This document shows, in pieces, positions 8,654 to 15,729 of a stretch of 38,129 bases of DNA (positions within the stretch are counted from its first letter, which is position 1; every line of letters starts with the position of its first letter). Origin of the DNA: Candidatus Bathyarchaeota archaeon (lineage in GTDB: Archaea > Thermoproteota > Bathyarchaeia > Bathyarchaeales > UBA233); the NCBI GenBank assembly GCA_007050895.1, contig SMYP01000143.1:1-38129 (forward strand), read 5' to 3'. Under the pieces are notes generated by a model that was not told the DNA's origin, did no database searches, and saw only the letters and a list, made by a program, of their open reading frames with translations. The position numbers and the translations under genes were made by a program.

Positions 8654-9157
8654 TCATTTTCTTTTGGCTAAGAGGACAAATGCTCTTGCGACGAAGGATA
8701 AGCCTAGAATTATGAGTATACCAGTCCAGAATACGAACCATTTGGTTGTATCTGTGGTGTTGTTGAGGTAAGTGGTTACCAAGTAGGCTGCTCCGAACCA
8801 GTAAACAAGGTTTCCCATTGTTTCTGCCGTCTTGTTGATTGGCGAGTTTATCACAATTCTCAGCAATAGAAATATGATTTGTAAGATGCCTAAGCCTACG
8901 CAGAACTGGAATAAAGCTCCGTATAGCACTGTATGAACATTTGGAGCAATCGGCGCTGGTAGAGATATGCCAGTGGCGGGAACTTGGGTGAGACTGAAAC
9001 TGCTAAAAAAATCGAATAGTGCATCGAAAATGCTGGTGGGTAGATTAATAACGAATACTATCCCAAGCAGAATGAGAAAAGAGCCTGCAGAGATTGCAGA
9101 AAACATGCGTTCTTGAGCCTTAGTCGAGCTACTTCGTGTGTTAAGATTCTTGTTCAA
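8654..9157 (-). CDS. Four-helix membrane protein, unknown
   Basis: This 167-residue protein has four hydrophobic segments (about 18-40, 72-90, 101-116 and 123-160 in two parts) and short loops. A serine/threonine- and proline-containing loop lies between the first two. No catalytic motif or known family was recognised. The start is TTG at 9157, supported by GGGAG about 8 nt upstream. It is convergent with the GT2 gene (9-nt gap) and divergent from the zinc-ribbon protein, with which it shares a 114-nt promoter region. A role in the cell envelope is possible from context only. Confidence 0.7.
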   Translation of the reverse strand: MNKNLNTRSSSTKAQERMFSAISAGSFLILLGIVFVINLPTSIFDALFDFFSSFSLTQVPATGISLPAPIAPNVHTVLYGALFQFCVGLGILQIIFLLLRIVINSPINKTAETMGNLVYWFGAAYLVTTYLNNTTDTTKWFVFWTGILIILGLSFVARAFVLLAKRK

Positions 9158-9232
9158 TTTCTTTCTCCCTACTCGATTATTTGCGTCTTAAACACATAAA
9201 ACTTGCCTTTTTTTAATCTATGAGGTGCATGT

Positions 9233-9240
9233 TTTAAATA
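9233..9240 (+). promoter_or_regulatory. TATA box of the zinc-ribbon membrane protein
   Basis: TTTAAATA lies about 35 nt before the ATG at 9272. A transcript starting near 9262 would retain the AAGAGGA ribosome site directly before the start codon. Confidence 0.5.
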
Positions 9241-9271
9241 CTTACTCTTCAATAAAAGATTAGAAGAGGAT

Positions 9272-9673
9272 ATGTCTATGGGTTATTGTCCTAAATGCGG
9301 TAATGAAGTTGACGAGGCTATGACTTTCTGCCCCAGATGTGGGGCTCCATTAAAAACGGCAACGCCAGTTCAAAGGGTTGCAGTTCGTCAAAGAAGCGAA
9401 AAAGGCGAGAAGGGCGAGAAACAGGAAAAGCAGGAGAAGCAAGAGCCTGAAAAAGGCGAAAAACAGGAGAAGGGGCAGTATGGCTATGTGGGCTGGTTGG
9501 TTGGTGGTTTAATTCTTATACTCATCGGTTTCTTCGCGCTACTTCAAATCTCTAACATCATTACTTCAGGAATTAGTTGGGCTTTGGTGTTATTGATAGT
9601 CGGCGTTATAGTTATAATCGCTGCTGTTTACTTTGCGAGTATGGCGCGAAAGCGATATCCGCCTCCACCTTAG
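9272..9673 (+). CDS. Zinc-ribbon membrane protein with Lys/Glu/Gln linker
   Basis: This 133-residue protein begins with a double-CxxC zinc ribbon (Cys6-x2-Cys9 and Cys20-x2-Cys23, YCPKCG and FCPRCG). A low-complexity linker of EKGEKQEK units (about 43-68) leads to two membrane helices (about 73-93 and 99-120) and a short proline tail (YPPPP). The orientation suggests a cytoplasmic ribbon tethered by the linker. Start choice: GAGGA precedes ATG 9272; ATG 9278 is a possible alternative. Function unknown; zinc-ribbon-plus-two-helix proteins are common archaeal unknowns. Its stop codon lies in the loop of a hairpin shared with the convergent GH3-like gene. Confidence 0.8.
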   Translation: MSMGYCPKCGNEVDEAMTFCPRCGAPLKTATPVQRVAVRQRSEKGEKGEKQEKQEKQEPEKGEKQEKGQYGYVGWLVGGLILILIGFFALLQISNIITSGISWALVLLIVGVIVIIAAVYFASMARKRYPPPP

Positions 9674-9682
9674 AGAAGGTGG
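9665..9682. terminator. Hairpin holding both stop codons of a convergent gene pair
   Basis: CCACCTT (9665-9671), AGAG loop and AAGGTGG (9676-9682) form a perfect 7-bp stem. The TAG of the zinc-ribbon gene (9671-9673) and the TAA of the GH3-like gene (9672-9670) fall at the stem-loop junction. There is no T-run on either strand, so classical intrinsic termination is doubtful. It may instead protect 3' ends or be partly chance. Confidence 0.35.
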
Positions 9683-10809
9683 CCAAAAAACAGTCTATAG
9701 AGTCTATGTTCCAGAAGCGTAAGAGTATTTCGTCTCCCGAACACGCGAAAATAGTCTTTGCCAGCTGCTTCTATCATATCGCCAATAGCGTAACGGGGAA
9801 ACATGCAAGAAGATATTAACAGGCTACCCCACTCGCCGCGTTTAAGATCATGCAGCATTTTTACGTCGCGCCCAGTGTCCACCTCAAAGAAGTAGCTATC
9901 ATAGTTAGGCGTAACGTAAGGCAGGTCGTCTAACTGCTGAGCAAAAACACCTTCTGTTGCTGTGTACATCTCTACAATTGGCGCTGGTCCGAAGTACTTT
10001 CTGAGAACAGCAGCATATTTGAACTGTATCTTGCGCACGCTAGTGCAGAACATAGCTTTGAAATTCCATAGATCAGCAGGTCTTTTACCGTGCTTCCGTT
10101 TGACGTATTTGGCGAATGCTAAAACTACGGGCGTGACGCCCATAGTGGCAGTAACGTCCTTTTCAAGTGCCTGCTGGTAAACTAGTTCGAATCGTCTCTC
10201 CCAATCTGCTTTGCTGATTCCAGAACCAAGCTCATCTATCGATTCTTGCCGCGGTATCAGACTGACCCTTTCAAACATCGGGTTAAGTTTGGCGTAAGTT
10301 CCAGAACTATACCCGTAAGTGACTTCGCGACCTTCCAAGGTCATGGCATGGACGTTTGAGGGAAAATTCAGGTTTAATATGTCGCCAGTGAAGACTTCAA
10401 AGTTCTTTTTTCTGAGTGCGTAATTTATGAGAGCTCTTGCGCCGCATGTGAAAATCTGTTTTAGATGTTTCTGGGTAGCGGGTAGAACTTTTGCACGTCC
10501 AGTTGAACCTCTTGTCATCACCCAGCATTCTGGCGGTTCAGACAAAATTACGTTGTAGTTCCCCTCTTTCACTTGTGCAAAATAAGGCAACAATCCCTTG
10601 TAGTCTATTACTGGAAAATTTTTTTGATAGTCACCGATTCCCGTGATATCTGAGGCACTGTTACTTTTTCCATAATCCGTTTCCGAATAATTCTTTAACA
10701 ACTCTCCCAGAACTCGCTCCTGCGCTTTCTGTGGATCCTTCAGCGCCTCGTACCATGGACCAATTATTGGCTCCAAAATGCTGTTAATAACGTCTTTCTC
10801 AGGCATCAT
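9670..10809 (-). CDS. GH3-like adenylate-forming enzyme, short C-terminus
   Basis: This 379-residue protein matches the GH3 branch of adenylating enzymes, which activate a carboxylate with ATP and join it to an amino acid. Seen: the opening WYEALKDPQKAQERVLGELL and TDYGKS typical of GH3; CWVMTRGSTGRAKVLPAT (about 95-112), equivalent to the nucleotide-binding STG loop; TATEGVFA near 290; and YAIGDMIE near 345 with the TGD-type aspartate. GH3 proteins are usually about 500-600 residues. Here the chain ends about 30 residues after that motif, so most of the mobile C-terminal domain is missing. No obvious frameshift restores it, because the zinc-ribbon gene occupies that DNA. The substrate is unknown. 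The start is ATG 10809, with a second ATG directly after it. Confidence 0.8.
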   Translation of the reverse strand: MMPEKDVINSILEPIIGPWYEALKDPQKAQERVLGELLKNYSETDYGKSNSASDITGIGDYQKNFPVIDYKGLLPYFAQVKEGNYNVILSEPPECWVMTRGSTGRAKVLPATQKHLKQIFTCGARALINYALRKKNFEVFTGDILNLNFPSNVHAMTLEGREVTYGYSSGTYAKLNPMFERVSLIPRQESIDELGSGISKADWERRFELVYQQALEKDVTATMGVTPVVLAFAKYVKRKHGKRPADLWNFKAMFCTSVRKIQFKYAAVLRKYFGPAPIVEMYTATEGVFAQQLDDLPYVTPNYDSYFFEVDTGRDVKMLHDLKRGEWGSLLISSCMFPRYAIGDMIEAAGKDYFRVFGRRNTLTLLEHRLYRLFFGHLL

Positions 10810-10840
10810 GAGCTTTCGTCTACCATCTTGTGTGAATTGC

Positions 10841-10848
10841 CTTATATG
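10841..10848 (-). promoter_or_regulatory. TATA box of the GH3-like gene
   Basis: The minus strand reads CATATAAG, about 35 nt before the ATG at 10809. It lies within the 77-nt divergent promoter region shared with the ribose-1,5-bisphosphate isomerase gene. Confidence 0.5.
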
Positions 10849-10855
10849 CTTCGCC

Positions 10856-10863
10856 GTATATAA
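10856..10863 (+). promoter_or_regulatory. TATA box of the ribose-1,5-bisphosphate isomerase gene
   Basis: GTATATAA is centred about 27 nt before the ATG at 10887. AAGGGG immediately before the ATG could act as a ribosome site if transcription starts slightly earlier. Confidence 0.45.
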
Positions 10864-10886
10864 CTGAAAAAAGGATAAGGGGCATA

Positions 10887-11810
10887 ATGCAAATAGTTCA
10901 TGTTGCTGCGGAAAAAATTCGAAAACTTGAAGTGCAAGGCGCCAGAAATATCGCCATAACAGCCATTAAAGCTCTTGAGTCCTTGGCAAGAGAAACGACC
11001 GCCAAGACGAAAAAAGACTTCATAAAAGCGCTTTCCGAATCCCGGGACGTCTTGTTTTCTTCAAGGTCAACTGAGCCACTTATGCGAAACGCTATTCGGT
11101 GGATAATCAACCAAGTGGAAAAAAGCGGTAAAGAAAAAGTAGAAGCCCTTGCCGCAGTCGTGTCTTCAAGTTCCATCCAATTCCTAAAAAACCTCGAAGC
11201 CTCGAAAGAGTGCATCGCAGAAATAGGTGCCAAGCGGATACTCGATAATATGGTGATTTTTACGCACTGCCACTCTTCTACGGTGACACATGTTCTCCAC
11301 AAAGCCAAAGAAAAGGGGAAAAAGTTCGAAGTGATCTGCACTGAAACACGACCCGTTTTTCAAGGGAGAATAACTGCCAAAGAACTCTTGTCAGTCGATA
11401 TAAAAACAACGTTTATCGTGGATTCGGCAGCACGTTCTTTCATGCGCACCGCCGATCTCGTAATTGTGGGTGCCGACGCCATAACTTCGGAAGGAAATGT
11501 TATCAACAAGATTGGCACAGGCACAATAGCACTTTTGGCTCATGAGACAAGGAAGCCATTTTATGTTATCACGGAGCTTTTAAAATTCGACCCAGCCACG
11601 GTCTGCGGGGATTATGCCCAAATTGAGGAGAGAAATCCAATCGAGGTATGGGAAGGCGCGCCTAAAAAACTGGAAATTCGAAATCCCGCATTTGATGTTA
11701 CTCGACGGGACTTCATTCATGGCATAATTTGTGAAGAAGGCATAATTCCACCGCATGCAGTAAGTGAAGTCATCTACCGCAAGTACCCGTGGATTCTAAG
11801 TAATTCGTGA
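10887..11810 (+). CDS. Ribose-1,5-bisphosphate isomerase (eIF2B-like family)
   Basis: This 307-residue protein belongs to the eIF2B-alpha/MtnA-like sugar isomerases. It should convert ribose 1,5-bisphosphate to ribulose 1,5-bisphosphate in the archaeal AMP pathway (AMP phosphorylase, this isomerase, then type III RuBisCO). Key residues fit the characterised Thermococcus enzyme: Cys128 in FTHCHSSTV and Asp197 in VGADAITSEG, equivalent to its catalytic Cys133 and Asp202 with the same 5-residue offset. GTGTIALLAHE and the Tyr-Pro-rich end are also typical. An eIF2B-like regulatory subunit or MtnA is less likely because of the length and these residues. Neither AMP phosphorylase nor RuBisCO is in the window. 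Confidence 0.88.
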   Translation: MQIVHVAAEKIRKLEVQGARNIAITAIKALESLARETTAKTKKDFIKALSESRDVLFSSRSTEPLMRNAIRWIINQVEKSGKEKVEALAAVVSSSSIQFLKNLEASKECIAEIGAKRILDNMVIFTHCHSSTVTHVLHKAKEKGKKFEVICTETRPVFQGRITAKELLSVDIKTTFIVDSAARSFMRTADLVIVGADAITSEGNVINKIGTGTIALLAHETRKPFYVITELLKFDPATVCGDYAQIEERNPIEVWEGAPKKLEIRNPAFDVTRRDFIHGIICEEGIIPPHAVSEVIYRKYPWILSNS

Positions 11811-11812
11811 AA

Positions 11813-11828
11813 GTTTTCACTTGAAAAC
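11813..11828 (+). terminator. Possible 3' hairpin after the isomerase gene
   Basis: GTTTTC-ACTT-GAAAAC is a perfect 6-bp stem with a 4-nt loop just after the stop codon. No T-run follows, so this is a weak call. Confidence 0.25.
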
Positions 11829-11939
11829 CATCGACCAAAAATTCAGCTTCAAGAAATCTGGAACAAGAAAACGAAGAGAGTTGATGGGACCTTGTATTAT
11901 AAACTTGGTATATAGCGCTGGTTTCTACAAAATATGCGT

Positions 11940-12134
11940 TTATAGTTCTTGAATTTCACATTTGAGTTTCTTGATAGTTTCTTCGGCGTTTAGGGGTTCT
12001 ACTTTTAAGGTGTAAAGTTTGTTTGGTGTTCGAAGTTTAAGCTTTACGACGCCTTTCAGTCGTTTGACTGAGCAGTACTTGGCGTTTTCGCTCATCTCCA
12101 CGAATTTTTCAACGTCAAATATTTCGGCTGGCAT
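11940..12134 (-). CDS. rpl38e: Ribosomal protein eL38
   Basis: The 64-residue product begins MPAEIFDVEKFVEMSENAKY and continues with basic KRLKGVVKLKLRTPNKLYTL, matching the eL38 pattern (P-x-EIFD-x-x-x-F-V, then V-K-x-K-x-R and LYTL). eL38 is a small 60S-type protein found in eukaryotes and in TACK/Asgard-type archaea but not in most euryarchaea, so it is also a lineage clue. The longer in-frame opening starting at 12233 is not used: GAGGA (12141-12145) sits at the right distance before ATG 12134, and homology starts there. It is separate from the ribosomal operon and divergent from a small unknown gene. Confidence 0.88.
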   Translation of the reverse strand: MPAEIFDVEKFVEMSENAKYCSVKRLKGVVKLKLRTPNKLYTLKVEPLNAEETIKKLKCEIQEL

Positions 12135-12260
12135 ATGCAATCCTCGTATTAATTGCTTTGATGGAAGCGAAAGCGAGTTTTTATTTGTTTTGGTTCCAAA
12201 TGAGAGTGTAGAACAGCTTAAATCTATAACCACCTAAACTAAGAGTTGAGGTTGAGAATA

Positions 12261-12467
12261 GTGAGCGAAGAGAACATTTTGGTTTCGTTGACTGCAAGCA
12301 GAGAAAAAGGGGAAATAGTCTATCGAGTTGAATGCGCCAGTGATCTCACTAAGGAAGAGTTTGAGTACTATCTTAGCGAAATTGTAAAAGGCGTTTGTGA
12401 ATGGAACAAAACCATCTGCGAAGAAAGCATTAAAAGATTCAAGGGAACTATTAAAAAGAGACGATAA
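12261..12467 (+). CDS. Small conserved-looking protein, unknown
   Basis: The 68-residue product is mixed alpha/beta in appearance: a beta-like N-terminal half (NILVSLTAS, IVYRVECAS), an acidic helix (DLTKEEFEYYLSEIVKGV) and a very basic end (KRFKGTIKKRR). I do not recognise the family. I prefer GTG 12261 because GAGG at 12248-12251 is 9 nt upstream; an in-frame TTG at 12246 has no such support. It is divergent from eL38 across a short shared region, and a T-rich terminator follows. A small nucleic-acid-associated protein is possible from the basic tail, but that is speculation. Confidence 0.55.
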   Translation: MSEENILVSLTASREKGEIVYRVECASDLTKEEFEYYLSEIVKGVCEWNKTICEESIKRFKGTIKKRR

Positions 12468-12484
12468 GAGATCCTATCTAACCA

Positions 12485-12541
12485 GTTGTTAAATCCTCAG
12501 AAGTAACAACTTAGACTTATTGCTCTTGACCTTGTTTTTTT
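12485..12541 (+). terminator. Inverted repeat plus T-tract
   Basis: GTTGTTA (12485-12491) pairs with TAACAAC (12504-12510) across a 12-nt loop. A run of seven T follows at 12535-12541. T-tracts alone can terminate archaeal transcription, so this probably ends the small gene upstream. Confidence 0.4.
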
Positions 12542-12552
12542 GAGTAAAACTT

Positions 12553-12562
12553 GTTTATATTT
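12553..12562 (+). promoter_or_regulatory. TATA box of the ATP-cone nuclease gene
   Basis: GTTTATATTT predicts a transcript start near 12583, which lies after TTG 12580. This independently favours a later start codon (12604 or 12640). Confidence 0.45.
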
Positions 12563-12639
12563 TATTTGATGGCAGTTGTTTGCGGAAAAACATATTTGAT
12601 TTTATGTTTAAAAGGCTAGATATAGGTGGTGTTCAGACG

Positions 12640-13485
12640 TTGAGTATTTTTGTTACAAAGGCTGATGGAAGTCGACAATTATTTGACAGAGAGAAAATTG
12701 TCAGGACTTGCTTGAGGATGGGTGCAAACAATATGATTGCTGACAAGATTGCCGGAAGGGTTGAAAGACGGTTGTATGATGGGATATCGACTAGTAAGAT
12801 TTTACAGATGACGTTAGCGCTCTTGCGAGGTTACAAGCCTTCGATTAAAAATCTCCTTGATTTGAGGAGAGGCTTAAGCCTTATGGATTCAAAGCCAGAG
12901 TTTGAAGTTTTCGTACAGCTTTTGTTGGCGAACAACGGTTTTGAGGTGTCACCTAACAGGATTTTGCCAGGAAAATGTGTAGAACACGAAGTTGATGCCA
13001 TCGCAAAAAAAGGCAACGTGACATATTTTGTTGAGGCAAAGCACCACGTGAACTATCATACTCCAACCGGACTAGATGAGAGCCGAATTGCCAGAGCTAT
13101 TCTAGAGGATGTTGCGGACAGTTTTCAATCCGGAATTTCCGGCCTGAAAATTGACAAGGCAATGATAGTCACTAACACCAGATATTCAGAACACGCAACT
13201 CGTTACGGGAAATGCAGAAACATACTCCAAATCGGATGGAACTCGCCAAGGAACCTTAGCTTACAAAGGATGATTGAAGAAAAAGACCTTTACCCCGTGA
13301 GTTCTATTAGAGGATTAAAACGTGAAATAAGAACTGAACTAGTTAACTCAGGAATAGTAGTTATGAAACAGCTACTCGAAGAAAAACCGTCAGCACTCGC
13401 CAGAAGAACTGGAATCCCAAAAGAAATACTTAAGAAAATCATAGAAAAAGCTGAAACCAGCTTAGCGGCAACAAACAATTTTTAG
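12640..13485 (+). CDS. ATP-cone domain fused to Mrr-like nuclease
   Basis: Starting at TTG 12640 gives 281 residues. An ATP-cone (about 1-85: FVTKADGSRQLFDREKIVRT, then TSKILQMTLALL) is followed by a restriction-endonuclease-fold domain: FVQLLLANNGFEV, HEVDAIAKKGNVTYFVEAKHH (D, then E-x-K, the PD-(D/E)xK core) and a QxG/N-type helix region. A C-terminal part (about 215-275) looks like a helix-hairpin-helix/Rad51-N-type DNA-binding segment (KQLLEEKPSALARRTGIP). ATP-cones sense ATP/dATP in ribonucleotide reductases and NrdR, so this looks like a nucleotide-controlled nuclease. The start is chosen because GGTGGT is 8 nt upstream and the ATP-cone begins there; in-frame TTG 12580 and ATG 12604 are alternatives. 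Confidence 0.82.
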   Translation: MSIFVTKADGSRQLFDREKIVRTCLRMGANNMIADKIAGRVERRLYDGISTSKILQMTLALLRGYKPSIKNLLDLRRGLSLMDSKPEFEVFVQLLLANNGFEVSPNRILPGKCVEHEVDAIAKKGNVTYFVEAKHHVNYHTPTGLDESRIARAILEDVADSFQSGISGLKIDKAMIVTNTRYSEHATRYGKCRNILQIGWNSPRNLSLQRMIEEKDLYPVSSIRGLKREIRTELVNSGIVVMKQLLEEKPSALARRTGIPKEILKKIIEKAETSLAATNNF

Positions 13486-13528
13486 CAAAAGTGTCGCGCT
13501 TCAAAACGAAAGCTGCGATAAGTAAGAA

Positions 13529-14017
13529 TTAACTCATGCGTTTTATGAGGTCGTTTATAGCTTCGCCCCGGTAACCTGCTTCGCCACCTGCTGCGTAGCT
13601 TTTCTTGGTTTTTCCTTTGAAGCCTTTCTTTGGGGGATGCAACTTAAACACTGGTTGTACGTTCGGCAGTTTCTGGTATTGGGTTTTGCATTTTGCTATT
13701 GCTTCGGCGAGCGCGTCTATTGACTTGTAACCGAGCGTCTCCACTGATTCATCTGTTAGCTTCTTTCCACCAGCGAGTTTTCCACGTTTTTGTAACATTA
13801 AAGCCACGGTTTCTTTAGAGACTTCGCCCCATGTGACGTAGTTCTGTACACGATAAAGCATGCCCATGAATGATGGGCGGTTATCGATGAGTATTGCATT
13901 GTTGGTTCTGGCTAAACGGAGCAGCTCAAGAGTTTCTCTGGCTTCGCGTAAAGCGCTGATCGTTCCTCGAACTTTCACCACAGCAAAACATTTCCGTTCA
14001 GCGGTTTTTTCAGTCAA
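13529..14017 (-). CDS. rpl30: Ribosomal protein uL30
   Basis: This 162-residue archaeal-type uL30 is a large-subunit protein. Seen: FAVVKVRGTISALREARETL at the N-terminus, then NNAILIDNRPSFMGMLYRVQNYVTWGEV, the conserved L30 core, and the archaeal C-terminal half with HPPKKGFKG and KKSYAAGGEAGYRGEAIN. The length is normal for archaea. The start is TTG 14017, one nucleotide past the uS5 stop, with GAGGTAA overlapping that stop as ribosome site. It is the last gene of the operon; uL15 and SecY, which normally follow, are absent and a convergent nuclease gene ends 43 nt away. Confidence 0.95.
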   Translation of the reverse strand: MTEKTAERKCFAVVKVRGTISALREARETLELLRLARTNNAILIDNRPSFMGMLYRVQNYVTWGEVSKETVALMLQKRGKLAGGKKLTDESVETLGYKSIDALAEAIAKCKTQYQKLPNVQPVFKLHPPKKGFKGKTKKSYAAGGEAGYRGEAINDLIKRMS

Positions 14018-14018
14018 A

Positions 14019-14660
14019 TTACCTCACCCAATCCGCCTGAGTTACTAGACCGTAAGTCTTCTTTAATCCGTCAAAAATCGCGTACGCGTACGAAGGCACA
14101 GTTCTAGTGGAACCGCGGCTTCGGATCCATAGATCTTTAACACCAGCTAGGCCCAAAATCACTTTTGCCACTTCACTCGCCACAAGCCCCAGACCTCTAG
14201 GTCCTGGGACAACAACCACACGCACACCACCGCATTTACCCTCAACTTGGAAGGGTACTGAGTGAGGTTTTCCGCAACCGCACTCCCAGCTTCCGCATCC
14301 ACGCTTAACCGGTACAATGTTCAAACGCGCGGCAGCAGCTGCTTTCTCTATGGCTGTTCGCACTTGACTAGCTTTGCCAGCACCTAGACCTATATAACCG
14401 TCTCTGTTTCCAACAGCGACAATAGCCTTAAACCGTGATTTTTCACCCGCGTCAGTCTGCTTCTGAACCAGATTAACATTTATAACTTCTTCTTGAAGGT
14501 CAGGGAGCAAAGCGTCAACAATCTGAGGCTCAGAAATCTTCAAACCACTTAAGAAAACCTCTTCAATAGAAGTTACTTTACCTTCCTGAATCATTTTGCC
14601 CAAACGTGTTTTTGGAACCCATTCCTCTAAACGGTCTTCTCCTCTATCCCTACGACTCAT
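14019..14660 (-). CDS. rps5: Ribosomal protein uS5
   Basis: This 213-residue small-subunit protein helps maintain decoding fidelity and shapes the mRNA entry channel. Seen: an archaeal N-terminal extension (EEWVPKTRLGKMIQEGKV), the double-stranded-RNA-binding-like S5 core (FKAIVAVGNRDGYIGLGAGK) and the C-terminal domain (VVVVPGPRGLGLVASEVAKV, then IRSRGSTRT). Two additional Cys-rich bits (RGCGSWECGCGKPHS) are the usual archaeal insertion. It overlaps the uL18 stop by 4 nt (ATGA) and is followed directly by uL30, so translational coupling is likely. Confidence 0.96.
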   Translation of the reverse strand: MSRRDRGEDRLEEWVPKTRLGKMIQEGKVTSIEEVFLSGLKISEPQIVDALLPDLQEEVINVNLVQKQTDAGEKSRFKAIVAVGNRDGYIGLGAGKASQVRTAIEKAAAAARLNIVPVKRGCGSWECGCGKPHSVPFQVEGKCGGVRVVVVPGPRGLGLVASEVAKVILGLAGVKDLWIRSRGSTRTVPSYAYAIFDGLKKTYGLVTQADWVR

Positions 14661-15274
14661 GTTTTCTTTCCACTCTTCTTTTCGGTTTTATTTTCGAATG
14701 ATTTGATGATATCAGCTTTAACCATTGAGAAGTGCTCAGGAAGTTGTTCAGGAGACAGTTTCTGTTCCATGTACCTCGAGAACTTGGCGGAGTGAATTTC
14801 AGTGTCATCCTTTAAACTCTTCCCGTAAGCAGCAATGTGCTTGCCTTCTATGCGGTTCTTAACAATTTTCTCTTCATCATGAGGAACAGCAACACCAGCA
14901 TTCAAGACTCCGCTTAGCACTGCAAAAATCTTGGCACCTTTTGTGGGTGCGATCAAACCTATATCCAAGATAGAATCTTCAACGCCCTTAGCTTTAGCTT
15001 TCAAACCGCACAGCAATCCCGTAAGGTAGGCAGCTGGAATATTTCCCGTGGGCGCTTTCCACCCGTACCTCCGTAACTCTCTGCTATGGGCAGTTACCAA
15101 AACTTCGTCTCCGTGTGGCTTAGCAACAATTATTTGGGCAACAACGTTTTTTACTGTGTTACGAGCAACAAGCCGTGGTCTTCCAGACAACACTAAGGCT
15201 TTTCGTGCTTGATAATCAGTCTTTCCTTCTCTTCGCCGCCTAAGCGGAACTCGATAACCAGAACCTCGTGCCAT
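14657..15274 (-). CDS. rpl18: Ribosomal protein uL18
   Basis: This 205-residue archaeal/eukaryal-type uL18 binds 5S rRNA. Seen: MARGSGYRVPLRRRREGKTD at the start, then YQARKALVLSGRPRLVARNT, and LCGLKAKAKGVEDSILDIGL with the glycine-rich KGAKIFAVLSGVLNAG. I use ATG 15274, which overlaps the eL19 stop in ATGA and matches the family start; an in-frame extension to 15289 adds five residues that are not family-like. The last 15 residues are Lys/Glu-rich. Confidence 0.95.
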   Translation of the reverse strand: MARGSGYRVPLRRRREGKTDYQARKALVLSGRPRLVARNTVKNVVAQIIVAKPHGDEVLVTAHSRELRRYGWKAPTGNIPAAYLTGLLCGLKAKAKGVEDSILDIGLIAPTKGAKIFAVLSGVLNAGVAVPHDEEKIVKNRIEGKHIAAYGKSLKDDTEIHSAKFSRYMEQKLSPEQLPEHFSMVKADIIKSFENKTEKKSGKKT

Positions 15275-15729
15275 CAACGTTTCCTCCAAAGATCATTAGC
15301 TTTCAAATAACGCTCCAACTCTGCAACCGACTCGAATTTTCCGCTGCCAGCAATACCATAACACTTCCTGTAAGTGTTTTCCGTAATAACTCTGCTCGCT
15401 TTCAATTCACGAAGTTTTCGCCTTAAACAGCGTATTTTAATCATCCACGCCTCTTTTTTTGAAATCTTTGCATGACCAGACCCAGTTCGGCTACCAGCAC
15501 CTTTACGGCGACCCACACGCTTCTTCTCTTGAACTGCCTTTGCACGAGACCTACTTACGCCTTTCTCAGGCAAAGAAACAATTATTTTCTCATGAATCAA
15601 ACGTTTAATTTCGTCCCGAGTTATAGCTCCTTCAACATCATCAATTCGTTCAGGGTTAATCCACACCCGATTTTGACCGACTTTAAGTATTTGTGCAGCT
15701 AAACGCCTCTGGCTACTAAGGTTGGTCAT
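15274..15729 (-). CDS. rpl19e: Ribosomal protein eL19
   Basis: This 151-residue protein of the archaeal/eukaryal large subunit forms an intersubunit bridge in known structures. Seen: LSSQRRLAAQILKVGQNRVW, then IDDVEGAITRDEIKRLI, the arginine-rich KKRVGRRKGAGSRTGSGHAK loop, and a long basic helix. The length is normal. It starts 4 nt inside the eL32 end and ends in an ATGA overlap with uL18, both typical of this tightly packed operon. Confidence 0.96.
   Translation of the reverse strand: MTNLSSQRRLAAQILKVGQNRVWINPERIDDVEGAITRDEIKRLIHEKIIVSLPEKGVSRSRAKAVQEKKRVGRRKGAGSRTGSGHAKISKKEAWMIKIRCLRRKLRELKASRVITENTYRKCYGIAGSGKFESVAELERYLKANDLWRKR

Noticed and set aside
9398..9475. AG-rich direct repeats as a CRISPR or satellite array
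   Set aside because: They are short, imperfect and in frame with a coding EKGEKQEK linker. No spacer-like unique sequences of constant length exist, and no cas gene is present.
9600..9700. Frameshift restoring a longer GH3-like C-terminus
   Set aside because: One alternative minus frame stays open, but it is the antisense of the zinc-ribbon gene and encodes nothing GH3-like.
9665..12541. Hairpins as bacterial-type intrinsic terminators
   Set aside because: The stems at 9665 and 11813 are not followed by T-runs, and archaea terminate mainly on T-tracts. I list them only as weak structures.
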